Source of the DNA: Clostridia bacterium
Lineage (GTDB): Bacteria; Bacillota_A; Clostridia; Christensenellales; Aristaeellaceae
NCBI GenBank assembly: GCA_017530275.1
Contig: JAFXMP010000344.1
Span: 1-20,890 of the forward strand
Reading direction: 5' to 3'
DNA: 20,890 nucleotides
Part shown: positions 14,776 through 20,890 of the stretch, piece by piece
Layout: each line of letters starts with the position of its first letter
Numbering within the stretch: position 1 is the first letter of the stretch
The notes under the pieces: generated by a model
The model's input: the letters and a program-made list of their open reading frames with translations, nothing else
What the model was told of the DNA's origin: nothing
Databases searched by the model: none
Position numbers and translations under genes: made by a program

Positions 14776-15082
14776 ATGGAAGGGGATATTTTTATTCGGA
14801 CGGAGACGACGGATCACGGGATCACCACGCGATATGAAAGCGTGATCGGTTTCGGAACATGCCGGATCGCTGAAGATGAGCAGGAAATTAAGCATGGGCT
14901 CAAGGTGCTGACAGAGCATTACGGTTATCGTGATTATTCCCTTGATCGGCGCCGGGCTCCGGAGTATCTGTGGCGTAAAGGCGGAGACAATCGAAGACCC
15001 AATGACAAAGAAAATGCGGCAGCTTGACAAGCTGGTTGACGAACTGGCGAAGGGCAAGCCGCTCGAAAAGGTGATAAGATGA
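14776..15082 (+). pseudogene. Decayed pyridoxamine-phosphate-oxidase-fold (NimA-like) gene
   Basis: The frame from ATG 14776 gives MEGDIFIRTETTDHGITTRY, then ESVIGFG, then a helix ending EHYGYRDYSL. This matches the second half of flavin-binding PNPOx-fold proteins of the NimA-like group (typical core TRYESVIGFG followed by a helix before HYG). Near 14941 that frame turns to unrelated Arg-rich peptide, while the +1 frame continues as a plausible C-terminus (ICGVKAETIEDP, then a charged helix ending KPLEKVIR) and stops at 15080-15082. A frameshift is therefore likely. The N-terminal half is missing or broken: in-frame stops occur upstream and ATG 14776 has no ribosome binding site. The restored stop overlaps the next ATG (ATGA), so the gene once was coupled to the glycosidase. 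Confidence 0.6.
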
Positions 15083-16425
15083 TTGAAACAGCAAAAGAAG
15101 GACCCATGGAAAAAGATTTGCATTCCCGGCGGGGCAATCCCCTTTCGCCCCAAGGAAGAACAGACAATATGTTTCCAGACCCGCACATCAAAATTTTTAT
15201 CAACCCGGATACGGGAAAAGAAAACATGTACGTGTACGTGGGCCACGACGAGGGAAAAGGCCAATTCGTCATGCGGGACTGGTATGTGCTGTTCAGCGAA
15301 GACCTGGTTCACTGGCAGTGCAAAAAATCCCTGGATCGGAAGGATACCTATCTGCCGCTGGATTCCACCGATTGCTGGGCCTGCGACGCCGTCCAAAGCC
15401 CCTGGGACGGGAAGTATTATCTCTATTATTCCCACGGCGGGGAATCCACCGGCGTGGCGGTCAGCGACCGGCCAGACGGACCTTTCGTCGACGCACGGAA
15501 CAAAACGCCTCTGCTGCCCAAAGGCATCACGCCCACCAATTCCTATGACCCCGACGTGATCCTGCCGGACAAAGAGGATCCCCGGGCCTGGATCGTGTTT
15601 GGAAGCGACTGGACAGATCACTATTGGGCCATGCAGCTCAAGGAGAATATGATCGAGGTGGTTCCCGGCAGCGCCAGGAAAGTGCCGGTATATCCCGACG
15701 AAAATACGAAGGAAGAATTGCTGGGGCCCCTGCGCTCTGATCAGGCGGAGGTGTTTCGCTATGGCGATACCTGGTATCTGTACTGGGCCGGGCGCTATGC
15801 CACGTCCAATAATCGCTTAGGTCCGTACATCTTCCGGGGCAATATCGGCGCGGACATTCCCCATTATCCGGATGGCCGGGCATTTATCGATCACGGGTCC
15901 TTTGTGGAATGGAACGGCCAGTGGTTCTACGCGGTGAGCTGCGGGGTGGAAAGCTGGTCTTTCCGGCAGACGTGGCTTTTGTATCTGCATGTATGCGACG
16001 ACGGCACGCTGATGTTCGACGAGGAAATCCGGGAATACGGCGTGGGCCAGTACGACGCCGCCTGGGACAAAATCCAGGCGGAATGGTATATGGAAGGGCC
16101 GTCTGTCCGCAAGGTCGAACTCAAGCAGGATGGAAGGCATAAGGGGTTCGCCATCGCCGAGGAAAAAGGAACGCATACCGTCCGGTATCCGCACGTGTAC
16201 AACATGAAGGACCATATGCGCATGACCTTCTGCTTGCAAGGGGAAAAAGGCGCAGGCATCGAAGTGCTGGTGGATGGAAAAGAAAGCGGCATTCTGCGGC
16301 TGGACCAGGATCAGCCCACGCTGACTGAGATCGGGATTCCGCTGACCAACAACGCAGGGGAACACGAAATAATGCTGCGCATGACAGGATCGGTACTGAT
16401 CGACTGGTTCAGATTGACGGTATGA
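15079..16425 (+). CDS. GH43-like glycoside hydrolase with C-terminal beta-sandwich region
   Basis: 448 residues from ATG 15079, preceded by AAGGTG; an ATG at 15106 is too close to its own binding site. The N-terminal 330 residues look like a five-bladed beta-propeller of the GH43/GH32 type, with repeats such as MYVYVGHDE, KYYLYYSHGG and TWYLYWAGRY. Candidate catalytic acids are D34 (FPDPH), D157 or D159 (SYDPDVI) and E224 (DQAEVFRYG). The last 100 residues resemble a carbohydrate-binding beta-sandwich. The family acts on arabinose- or xylose-containing glycans, but the specificity is not readable. No signal peptide is seen, so it should act in the cytoplasm on imported oligosaccharides. No sugar transporter is in the window. 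Confidence 0.75.
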   Translation: MIETAKEGPMEKDLHSRRGNPLSPQGRTDNMFPDPHIKIFINPDTGKENMYVYVGHDEGKGQFVMRDWYVLFSEDLVHWQCKKSLDRKDTYLPLDSTDCWACDAVQSPWDGKYYLYYSHGGESTGVAVSDRPDGPFVDARNKTPLLPKGITPTNSYDPDVILPDKEDPRAWIVFGSDWTDHYWAMQLKENMIEVVPGSARKVPVYPDENTKEELLGPLRSDQAEVFRYGDTWYLYWAGRYATSNNRLGPYIFRGNIGADIPHYPDGRAFIDHGSFVEWNGQWFYAVSCGVESWSFRQTWLLYLHVCDDGTLMFDEEIREYGVGQYDAAWDKIQAEWYMEGPSVRKVELKQDGRHKGFAIAEEKGTHTVRYPHVYNMKDHMRMTFCLQGEKGAGIEVLVDGKESGILRLDQDQPTLTEIGIPLTNNAGEHEIMLRMTGSVLIDWFRLTV

Positions 16426-16507
16426 CGGAGAATACCGCAAATCCGAAAAGAAGCAAGGAACGATTACAGTGTCAAATCAAGAGAAAAACCTACTGGAAAG
16501 GAAACCA

Positions 16508-17038
16508 ATGAACCTGACGATTATCCGCAGCAACCGAAAGACAATTTCCATGCGCATCACCGGCCCGGACAGTGTGGAGGTTCGGGCGCCCCGGAGAATG
16601 CCGCAATCACAAATCGATGATTTTATTGAACGGCATCAGGCATGGATAGCGAAGCACATCGCCCGTATTCCTCAGCCTGATCCCCCATTTACAGAAGAAG
16701 AGATTCGTGCCTTGGCTGACCAAGCCCTACAAGTTATCCCTGACCGGGTGCGCCGCTATGCCGCTTTGATCGGCGTCGGGTATGGCCGCATCACCATCCG
16801 AAACCAGAAAAGCAAATGGGGGAGCTGCTCTGCCAAAGGCAACCTGAATTTTAATTGTCTGCTGATGCTGTGTCCGCCCGAGGCGCTGGATTATGTGGTG
16901 ATCCATGAATTGTGTCACAGGAAAGAAATGAATCATTCCCCCAAGTTCTGGGCGGAGGTGGAAAAGTATGCACCGGACTACAAGACACAGCGTAAGTGGC
17001 TGAAAGATGAGGGAAGTAAGCTGATCGCAAGGTTATAA
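16508..17038 (+). CDS. YgjP-type zinc metallopeptidase-like protein (DUF45)
   Basis: 176 residues from ATG 16508, which has AAAGGAAA upstream and matches the usual family start (RSNRKTISMRI). A GTG at 16469 with AAGGA nine nt upstream would add 13 residues. Family marks are KSKWGSCSAKGNLNFN, the zinc motif HELCH (H133, E134, H137) and the downstream NHSPKFW with a likely third ligand H143. Members of this family are soluble and of uncertain function; the fold is that of a minigluzincin-like protease. It starts 82 nt after the glycosidase and is probably read from the same promoter. Confidence 0.9.
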   Translation: MNLTIIRSNRKTISMRITGPDSVEVRAPRRMPQSQIDDFIERHQAWIAKHIARIPQPDPPFTEEEIRALADQALQVIPDRVRRYAALIGVGYGRITIRNQKSKWGSCSAKGNLNFNCLLMLCPPEALDYVVIHELCHRKEMNHSPKFWAEVEKYAPDYKTQRKWLKDEGSKLIARL

Positions 17039-17179
17039 TACATGCCCGTAATGAAAAAGATAAGTCCGATGATAAACCGATTCAGACCGGAGAACAGGGA
17101 AAACCGCTGCGGGGGCTTTGATCATGTACATAAAGGACTGCATCGTATTTCCATTTTCATGAATCAACAGCCAAATCAA

Positions 17180-18568
17180 TCACCGCGCTCTCTGCGGCGG
17201 TTGTTTATCCTTCAGTTTTTCCGAATAGAAACAGCAGCCGTCCCGCCCGTGATCCTTGACATAATACAGCGCGATATCCGCCTGACGGAACATCTCCGCC
17301 GGGTCTTCACCATTCGGGCAATACGACACGCCCGCGCTAAGCGTGATAGACGGAAGGCCGTCTTCTTCACGCTGCAAATCCTCATTGATCTTGACCACCT
17401 TGCGCGTGATCAGTTCATTGGGATTCCCGGTCGTATGCACCATAAATACAACAAACTCATCTCCTCCGATCCGGCAAATATAATCGTCCGAACGGAAATT
17501 CTTTTTCATCACAGCGGCAATTTTTTTAAGCACCTTATCCCCGATTTCATGGCCGAAATGATCGTTGATGCTTTTGAATTGATCAGCATCAAACAGCAGC
17601 ATGGCTGTTGTGCGCATTTCCAGGCTGGTTTTGATGAGATCGAACCCAGCCCGGTTATATGCCCCGGTCAGTTCATCATGGGAAGCCTTGAAGCTGAGGT
17701 TTGCGATGCTCTTTTTGTACGTGTTATACATCACGTTATAGGTTCCGGCCAGATAACGGAATTCAGAAGCCCCGATGATCGGTATTTTCTGGTCTTTCTT
17801 GATGTGGTCTACCGCGCTCAGTACCGGATTGACGCCAAGATGCGTGGTCACCCACATCATCGCGATCATTGCCGCGGACTGGATAAAGATGAGCGCCACC
17901 ATCCAAATCAGATCACGATTCGTTTGGTCCTCGGTCTTCTGCTGGGCGCCATGCGTTCCGGATTTCAACGCCTTTATGCATTCTGCCATGTTGTTTCGTA
18001 TCTGGGTTTTTTGTTCGGAATACACTTTATCATGAACCATGCGCTGTGCAAGGAGGATCTTTTCTTCCGGTGCCAGAGCGCTGTCCGCTTCCGTCAGCGT
18101 CACATTCTTTAGCGCTTTCGGCATATCGGCATCGCCCTGGGCTTCCATCATCAGCCGCATGGCGTAGTACTCGCGATTCATGAGCGACAGGGATTCCGCC
18201 ATGCCTTCTTTCAGCTTTGTCAATGCGGGCGAATCCGGCATCGCTTCCTCCATGACGGAGATCGCGTGCTCACGGCGGCGCGTCACGTCCGCTTCCGTGA
18301 AATAGTTCTCCATGTGCGTCCGGTCTCCCAATACCGTATAGCACTGCGCTTCCTCGGTGAGATAATCCGAAGCCTGCATCAGCTCGTCCGCCGCTTCTTC
18401 CATTTGAATGAAATCATCCGTCGAGGCTTCCATGTTCCTGAAGCTGCGGAACGTGCGGAAAGCCATAAACAGCAGCACCGCGGTAATGACCAGCGATACG
18501 ATCATCATGATTATGGACGTGGTTTTCAGCGATACGCCCTTTTCTGCTGCCACGTCTTGGGTTTGCAT
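17180..18568 (-). CDS. Membrane-bound diguanylate cyclase (GGDEF)
   Basis: 462 residues from ATG 18568, chosen because GGAGG lies eight nt upstream; a TTG at 18583 would include the binding site. A membrane helix (about 18-38), a helical extracytoplasmic sensor of about 180 residues, a second helix (about 220-243) and a short linker precede the GGDEF domain (about 290-450). The active-site motif IGGDEF (368-372) is intact and an RxxD inhibitory site (RSDD) lies five residues before it. It should make cyclic di-GMP from two GTP and be product-inhibited. No EAL domain is attached. It begins 30 nt after the remnant of a GGDEF-EAL type gene, so the pair once formed an operon. No convincing terminator was seen in 17039-17179 for either convergent gene. 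Confidence 0.92.
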   Translation of the reverse strand: MQTQDVAAEKGVSLKTTSIIMMIVSLVITAVLLFMAFRTFRSFRNMEASTDDFIQMEEAADELMQASDYLTEEAQCYTVLGDRTHMENYFTEADVTRRREHAISVMEEAMPDSPALTKLKEGMAESLSLMNREYYAMRLMMEAQGDADMPKALKNVTLTEADSALAPEEKILLAQRMVHDKVYSEQKTQIRNNMAECIKALKSGTHGAQQKTEDQTNRDLIWMVALIFIQSAAMIAMMWVTTHLGVNPVLSAVDHIKKDQKIPIIGASEFRYLAGTYNVMYNTYKKSIANLSFKASHDELTGAYNRAGFDLIKTSLEMRTTAMLLFDADQFKSINDHFGHEIGDKVLKKIAAVMKKNFRSDDYICRIGGDEFVVFMVHTTGNPNELITRKVVKINEDLQREEDGLPSITLSAGVSYCPNGEDPAEMFRQADIALYYVKDHGRDGCCFYSEKLKDKQPPQRAR

Positions 18569-18598
18569 TTCCTTCTCCTCCAATGTGCATCATGTTTC

Positions 18599-18927
18599 TT
18601 ACCGGACATTCATGAGAATCTTTCTCGAAAATTCTTCAGCGGGCAGCGGACGGGAGAAATAATATCCCTGTACGCGCAGTCTTTTTACGGGGATTGCGTC
18701 TTATCTCTGGTTTGGAGCATACGGCCAAGCGTTTCATAGCCAATCGTAGAAAGAAACTGGTTGGAAGAAATAATGATGATGCCGTTTCCAATCATGGGCG
18801 GGACAAGCGCACATAACATATATGCAACGGCTCTGCCTATCTTCTTCGGCGAGCGAAAAGCTGCTCTCGCAAAAACGCCCAATGCGGCGATTAAGGATAT
18901 CAAAATACAAAAAAAGGCAATTCTCAT
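18599..18927 (-). pseudogene. Collapsed GGDEF-EAL type gene: both ends joined by an internal deletion
   Basis: The first 80 codons (MRIAFFCILISLIAALGVFA..., then GNGIIIISSNQFLSTIGYE) encode membrane helices like the N-terminal sensor of clostridial cyclic-di-GMP enzymes; the start ATG has GGAGA seven nt upstream. This frame stops at 18685. Just before that, another frame reads RLRVQGYYFSRPLPAEEFSR plus KILMNVR and stops at 18599-18601. VQGYYFSRPLPAEEF is the typical C-terminus of EAL phosphodiesterase domains. The GGDEF part and nearly all of the EAL part are absent, so a deletion of well over a kilobase probably joined the ends out of frame near 18690-18720. The deduction about size rests on normal family length. 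Confidence 0.7.
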
Positions 18928-18960
18928 ATTCACATCTCCATGCAGGTCATGTACCGGATC

Positions 18961-18989
18961 ATTATATCACAAGCTCGTGCAAATTTCCA
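18961..18989 (-). promoter_or_regulatory. Extended -10 promoter for the collapsed gene and the diguanylate cyclase
   Basis: On the minus strand TATAAT (18966-18961) is preceded by TGA, an extended -10, with a weak TGGAAA (18989-18984) 17 nt upstream. The predicted start is about 27 nt before ATG 18927. It probably still drives the diguanylate cyclase. Confidence 0.6.
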
Positions 18990-19176
18990 GGCTGCAAAAT
19001 CAAAAAGCGCTGAATTCTCTCCGGCCAGAAGCGCCGACTGATCCTTATACTTCAACAGCGCCTCCAAGAACTGATCATGTATGCGGAAAACGCATCTATT
19101 ATGGATTATTGACCCCAAATCTCCTATTTTACATGTAAGGCAATGCAATGTAAGGGGAAAGCCGGAAATAGCTATA

Positions 19177-19206
19177 TTGACAAAGCAAGTTGTAATAGCT
19201 TATAAT
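19177..19206 (+). promoter_or_regulatory. Sigma-A promoter for the LUD / flavin-reductase unit
   Basis: A perfect TTGACA (19177-19182), an 18-nt spacer and a perfect TATAAT (19201-19206). A second, poorer candidate has TTGACA near 19254 and AATATG 17 nt later. The gene-free stretch 18928-19304 holds this promoter and the divergent one at 18961. Confidence 0.8.
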
Positions 19207-19304
19207 TTCTTTGAAAAAGATCCGAATTTGTTTTTGTGAGTTATAATAATCCTTGACAAATTTCTTTCCATCCCCAATATGAAATCGCTCAGGAGGAGAA
19301 TGCC

Positions 19305-19406
19305 ATGAAAAGCATAGGTATATTCAAAAGATTGTTGACGACGATGAATATTCAAGACAATGCCGCCAAGCGGATTGAAACATATTTATCTGCAAACAAG
19401 GAGTAA
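19305..19406 (+). CDS. 33-residue small protein or leader peptide
   Basis: ATG 19305 is preceded by a strong AGGAGGAG and opens a frame MKSIGIFKRLLTTMNIQDNA, then AKRIETYLSANKE, ending at TAA 19404-19406. That stop lies only four nt before the LUD gene start, and the LUD ribosome binding site (AAGGAG) is inside its last codons. The peptide is basic and probably helical, with no signal peptide. It is not recognised. A translated leader that couples expression of the LUD gene is as likely as a functional small protein. Confidence 0.6.
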   Translation: MKSIGIFKRLLTTMNIQDNAAKRIETYLSANKE

Positions 19407-19410
19407 CACC

Positions 19411-20040
19411 ATGAATGAAAACATTTACAAACGAAATGAACTGCTGGCGCAGAAAGTAATCAAAGGTCTTCAATCTCGAAACATGACCGGGTACTACGCT
19501 GCGTCTAAAGAAGAAGCGATGAATCTGGCCCTGTCGCTGATCCCTGAAGAAAGCACCGTTACCATGGGCGGGGGCATGAGCGTCCATGAAATCGGCCTGG
19601 TAGACGCGCTGAAAAACGGCAGGTACAATTTCATTGATCGGGACGCTTGCGAAGACAAACGGACGGCCATGCTGCTGGCCTACGACGCGGACGTGTTTCT
19701 GTCCAGCGCCAACGCCATCACGGAAGACGGGGTCATGATCAATATCGACGGAAACTCCAACCGCGTGTCCGCTATTGCCCAGGGTCCGAAAAAGGTGATC
19801 TTCATCGTGGGCATGAATAAAGTCTGCAACGATGTGGACGGGGCCATGAAACGGGCCAGAAACGTGGCCGCGCCAATCAACGCCCAGCGTTTCGGTTTGT
19901 CTACCCCCTGTGCCAAGACCGGCGCATGTATGGACTGCAAATCCCCTGATACCATATGCTGCCAGTTTTTGATGACACGGTATTCCCGGCACAAGGACAG
20001 GATTCATGTGATCCTGGTCAACGATTCCTTGGGATTCTGA
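19411..20040 (+). CDS. LUD-domain protein (LutC/YkgG-like, DUF162)
   Basis: 209 residues from ATG 19411, with AAGGAG seven nt upstream; an earlier in-frame start would overlap the small ORF. The LUD fold is shown by VTMGGGMSVHEIGLVDAL (50-67), SANAITEDGVMINIDGNSNR (99-118), and VGMNKVCNDVDGAMKRAR followed by AAPINAQR. A cysteine cluster (C167, C173, C176, C183, C184) near the end could bind metal, as in many stand-alone LUD proteins. LutC-type proteins belong to an L-lactate oxidising complex, but LutA and LutB are missing here, so the role is open; a redox function with the next gene is possible. It shares the promoter at 19177. Confidence 0.88.
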   Translation: MNENIYKRNELLAQKVIKGLQSRNMTGYYAASKEEAMNLALSLIPEESTVTMGGGMSVHEIGLVDALKNGRYNFIDRDACEDKRTAMLLAYDADVFLSSANAITEDGVMINIDGNSNRVSAIAQGPKKVIFIVGMNKVCNDVDGAMKRARNVAAPINAQRFGLSTPCAKTGACMDCKSPDTICCQFLMTRYSRHKDRIHVILVNDSLGF

Positions 20041-20075
20041 TAATCCCATAAAGGGAGTTAGGGAGGAGGATTTCA

Positions 20076-20624
20076 ATGGAATTTGAGGGAAAACATTCCG
20101 TCATTACCCCGGAAGGCGTTTTCATCATCGGCACCTATGATGAAAACGGGGCGCCCAACGCCATGAACGCGGCTTGGGGCATGCAAAGCGATATGGGCGA
20201 AATCACCCTGATGCTGGGCAAGCATAAAACCACGGAGAATTTTGAAAAGACCGGCGCTTTTACCGTGGCTTTCGGCACGGCAGACACGGTGCTGATCTCG
20301 GACTACTTTGGCGTGGAAACCGGCAAGAAGGTCAACAAGATCGAAAAGGCGGGCTGCCACGTTCACAAGAGCGCCCATGTCAACGCGCCGATCATTGAGG
20401 AATACCCGCTGACGCTGGAATGCAAGGTCAAGTCATGGGATGTGAAGACCGGCTATCTGATTGGCGAAATCGTGGCGTCCCAGGCAGACGAATCCATCCT
20501 GACGGATGGAAAAGTTGACCTGGGCAAACTCCGCCCGATCATTTTTGATCCGTCCTTCAATGCCTACCGTGTCGTTGGAGAAATCGTCGGGAAAGCATTC
20601 AGTGACGGATTGAAGCTGAAGTAA
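20076..20624 (+). CDS. Flavin-reductase-like FMN-binding protein
   Basis: 182 residues; the ATG follows GGAGGAGG. The split-barrel flavin reductase fold is indicated by GVFIIGTYDENGAPNAMNAA near the start, KHKTTENFEKTGAFTV (the conserved helix after the FMN phosphate site), and a C-terminal RPIIFDPSFNAYRVVGEIVG. The domain binds FMN and usually passes electrons from NAD(P)H to flavin or to another protein. It begins 35 nt after the LUD gene and is probably co-transcribed, so the two may work in one redox process. The physiological partner is not known. Confidence 0.9.
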   Translation: MEFEGKHSVITPEGVFIIGTYDENGAPNAMNAAWGMQSDMGEITLMLGKHKTTENFEKTGAFTVAFGTADTVLISDYFGVETGKKVNKIEKAGCHVHKSAHVNAPIIEEYPLTLECKVKSWDVKTGYLIGEIVASQADESILTDGKVDLGKLRPIIFDPSFNAYRVVGEIVGKAFSDGLKLK

Positions 20625-20692
20625 CTGAACGGGCATCCCTGCTCAAATCCATACCCGCCTTGTGACCATCAATCCTTCCCGACAGACGGGAT

Positions 20693-20720
20693 GCCTTGAC
20701 GTTCTCAGGGCGGGGTTTTT
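20693..20720 (+). terminator. Terminator region after the flavin-reductase gene
   Basis: GCCTTGA (20693-20699) pairs with TCAGGGC (20705-20711) over a 5-nt loop, with one G-U pair, then GGGG and TTTTT. Competing stems exist: TCCCG/CGGGA at 20677-20691, GGCATCCC/GGGATGCC (20632-20639 and 20688-20695), and CCCGCC/GGCGGG (20654-20659 and 20709-20714). Termination here is likely, but the exact fold is uncertain. Confidence 0.6.
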
Positions 20721-20825
20721 GATTTTGAGGTTATACTTGATTTTGATGTTTAGAGTGTGTTTCTAAACTCATAATGTGCTAACAAAAGCGAAAAAAGATG
20801 CAAAAACCAAAAGGATTATTGCCGA

Positions 20826-20872
20826 TAGCGTCGAATAAAGCAGTGAGAGGTGAAGCAAATGATTCGACGCTA
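20826..20872 (+). promoter_or_regulatory. Inverted repeat that can hide the transposase start
   Basis: TAGCGTCGAAT (20826-20836) is perfectly complementary to ATTCGACGCTA (20862-20872). The 25-nt loop holds the ribosome binding site (GAGAGGTG) and the ATG at 20859. The stem would block initiation on transcripts entering from outside the element. Confidence 0.65.
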
Positions 20873-20890
20873 CGAGGTCACAGATGAGGA
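20859..20890 (+). CDS. Transposase, first 10 codons (cut by window edge)
   Basis: ATG 20859 opens MIRRYEVTDEE, which closely resembles the start of IS5-family DDE transposases (usually RRYELTDEQW). GAGAGGTG lies just upstream. Only 32 nt are in the window, so the rest of the protein and its DDE residues cannot be checked. Confidence 0.65.
   Translation, partial: MIRRYEVTDE

Larger units (their letters stand above)
20751..20890 (+). mobile_element. Left end of an IS5-family-like insertion sequence (partial)
   Basis: The end sequence GAGTGTGTTTCTAAACTC (20753-20770) looks like a terminal inverted repeat of IS5-group elements, and about 100 nt later an IS5-type transposase begins. The other end and the target duplication are outside the window. 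Lower GC than the flanking genes supports foreign origin. Confidence 0.65.

Noticed and set aside
14701..15621. Long minus-strand frame opposite the GH43 gene
   Set aside because: It is the mirror of high-GC third positions of the plus-strand gene; no domain is recognised and the plus frame encodes a clear enzyme.
17039..17179. Small plus-strand gene after the YgjP-type gene
   Set aside because: The frame starting at 17042 has no ribosome binding site and runs on as the antisense of the diguanylate cyclase; no family resemblance.
18930..19148. Minus-strand 72-codon frame (TTG start) ending just before the collapsed GGDEF-EAL gene
   Set aside because: No ribosome binding site fits its start, the peptide is not recognised, and it contains the extended -10 promoter of the next gene. 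Probably chance or very old debris.

Overview
The window looks like chromosomal DNA of a spore-forming (or ancestrally spore-forming) low-G+C-type Firmicute, most likely an uncultured gut-type member of the Clostridia. Supporting signs are a spmA-spmB pair, an AbrB-type regulator, strong AGGAGG ribosome binding sites, sigma-A type promoters, a PrsA-like lipoprotein foldase, and GC-rich genes separated by AT-rich spacers. This assignment is inference; no rRNA or tRNA gene is present to anchor it.

Layout. (1) 1-857, minus: a two-component pair, an OmpR/PhoB-type response regulator followed by the start of its histidine kinase, which is cut by the window edge. (2) 1060-5145, minus: one very long reading frame for a secreted coiled-coil protein ending in a SurA/PrsA-type peptidyl-prolyl isomerase. 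It is split into 742- and 567-residue pieces by a single in-frame amber codon. (3) 5373-8179, minus: a P1-family (DmpA-type) aminopeptidase, a D-amino-acid transaminase and an M55 (DppA-type) D-aminopeptidase, together a plausible D-amino-acid peptide salvage unit. A 149-bp palindromic MITE-like element sits between the first two genes. (4) 8361-8606, minus: an AbrB-type regulator with a C-terminal zinc-ribbon-like tail, divergent from spmA-spmB (8833-9893, plus). (5) 9961-14307, minus: a tightly overlapped moxR, DUF58, transglutaminase operon.

(6) 14646-17038, plus: a decayed pyridoxamine-phosphate-oxidase-fold gene, then a GH43-like glycoside hydrolase coupled to it by ATGA, then a YgjP-type metallopeptidase. 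(7) 17180-18927, minus: a membrane diguanylate cyclase, preceded by the fused ends of a GGDEF-EAL type protein that has lost its middle. (8) 19305-20624, plus: a 33-codon small ORF, a LUD-domain protein and a flavin-reductase-like protein under a clear promoter, then a terminator region. (9) 20751-20890, plus: the left end of an IS5-family-like element whose transposase start codon lies inside a perfect inverted repeat.

Themes. Much of the window concerns the cell envelope (sensor pair, foldase, D-amino-acid peptide hydrolysis, spore maturation, transglutaminase cluster). There is also clear genome erosion: an amber codon in the foldase, a frameshifted oxidase fragment, a collapsed GGDEF-EAL gene, a palindromic element at a stop codon, and an insertion sequence. 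The most unusual object is the giant repeat-built coiled-coil foldase, which also carries a helical insert inside its parvulin domain.
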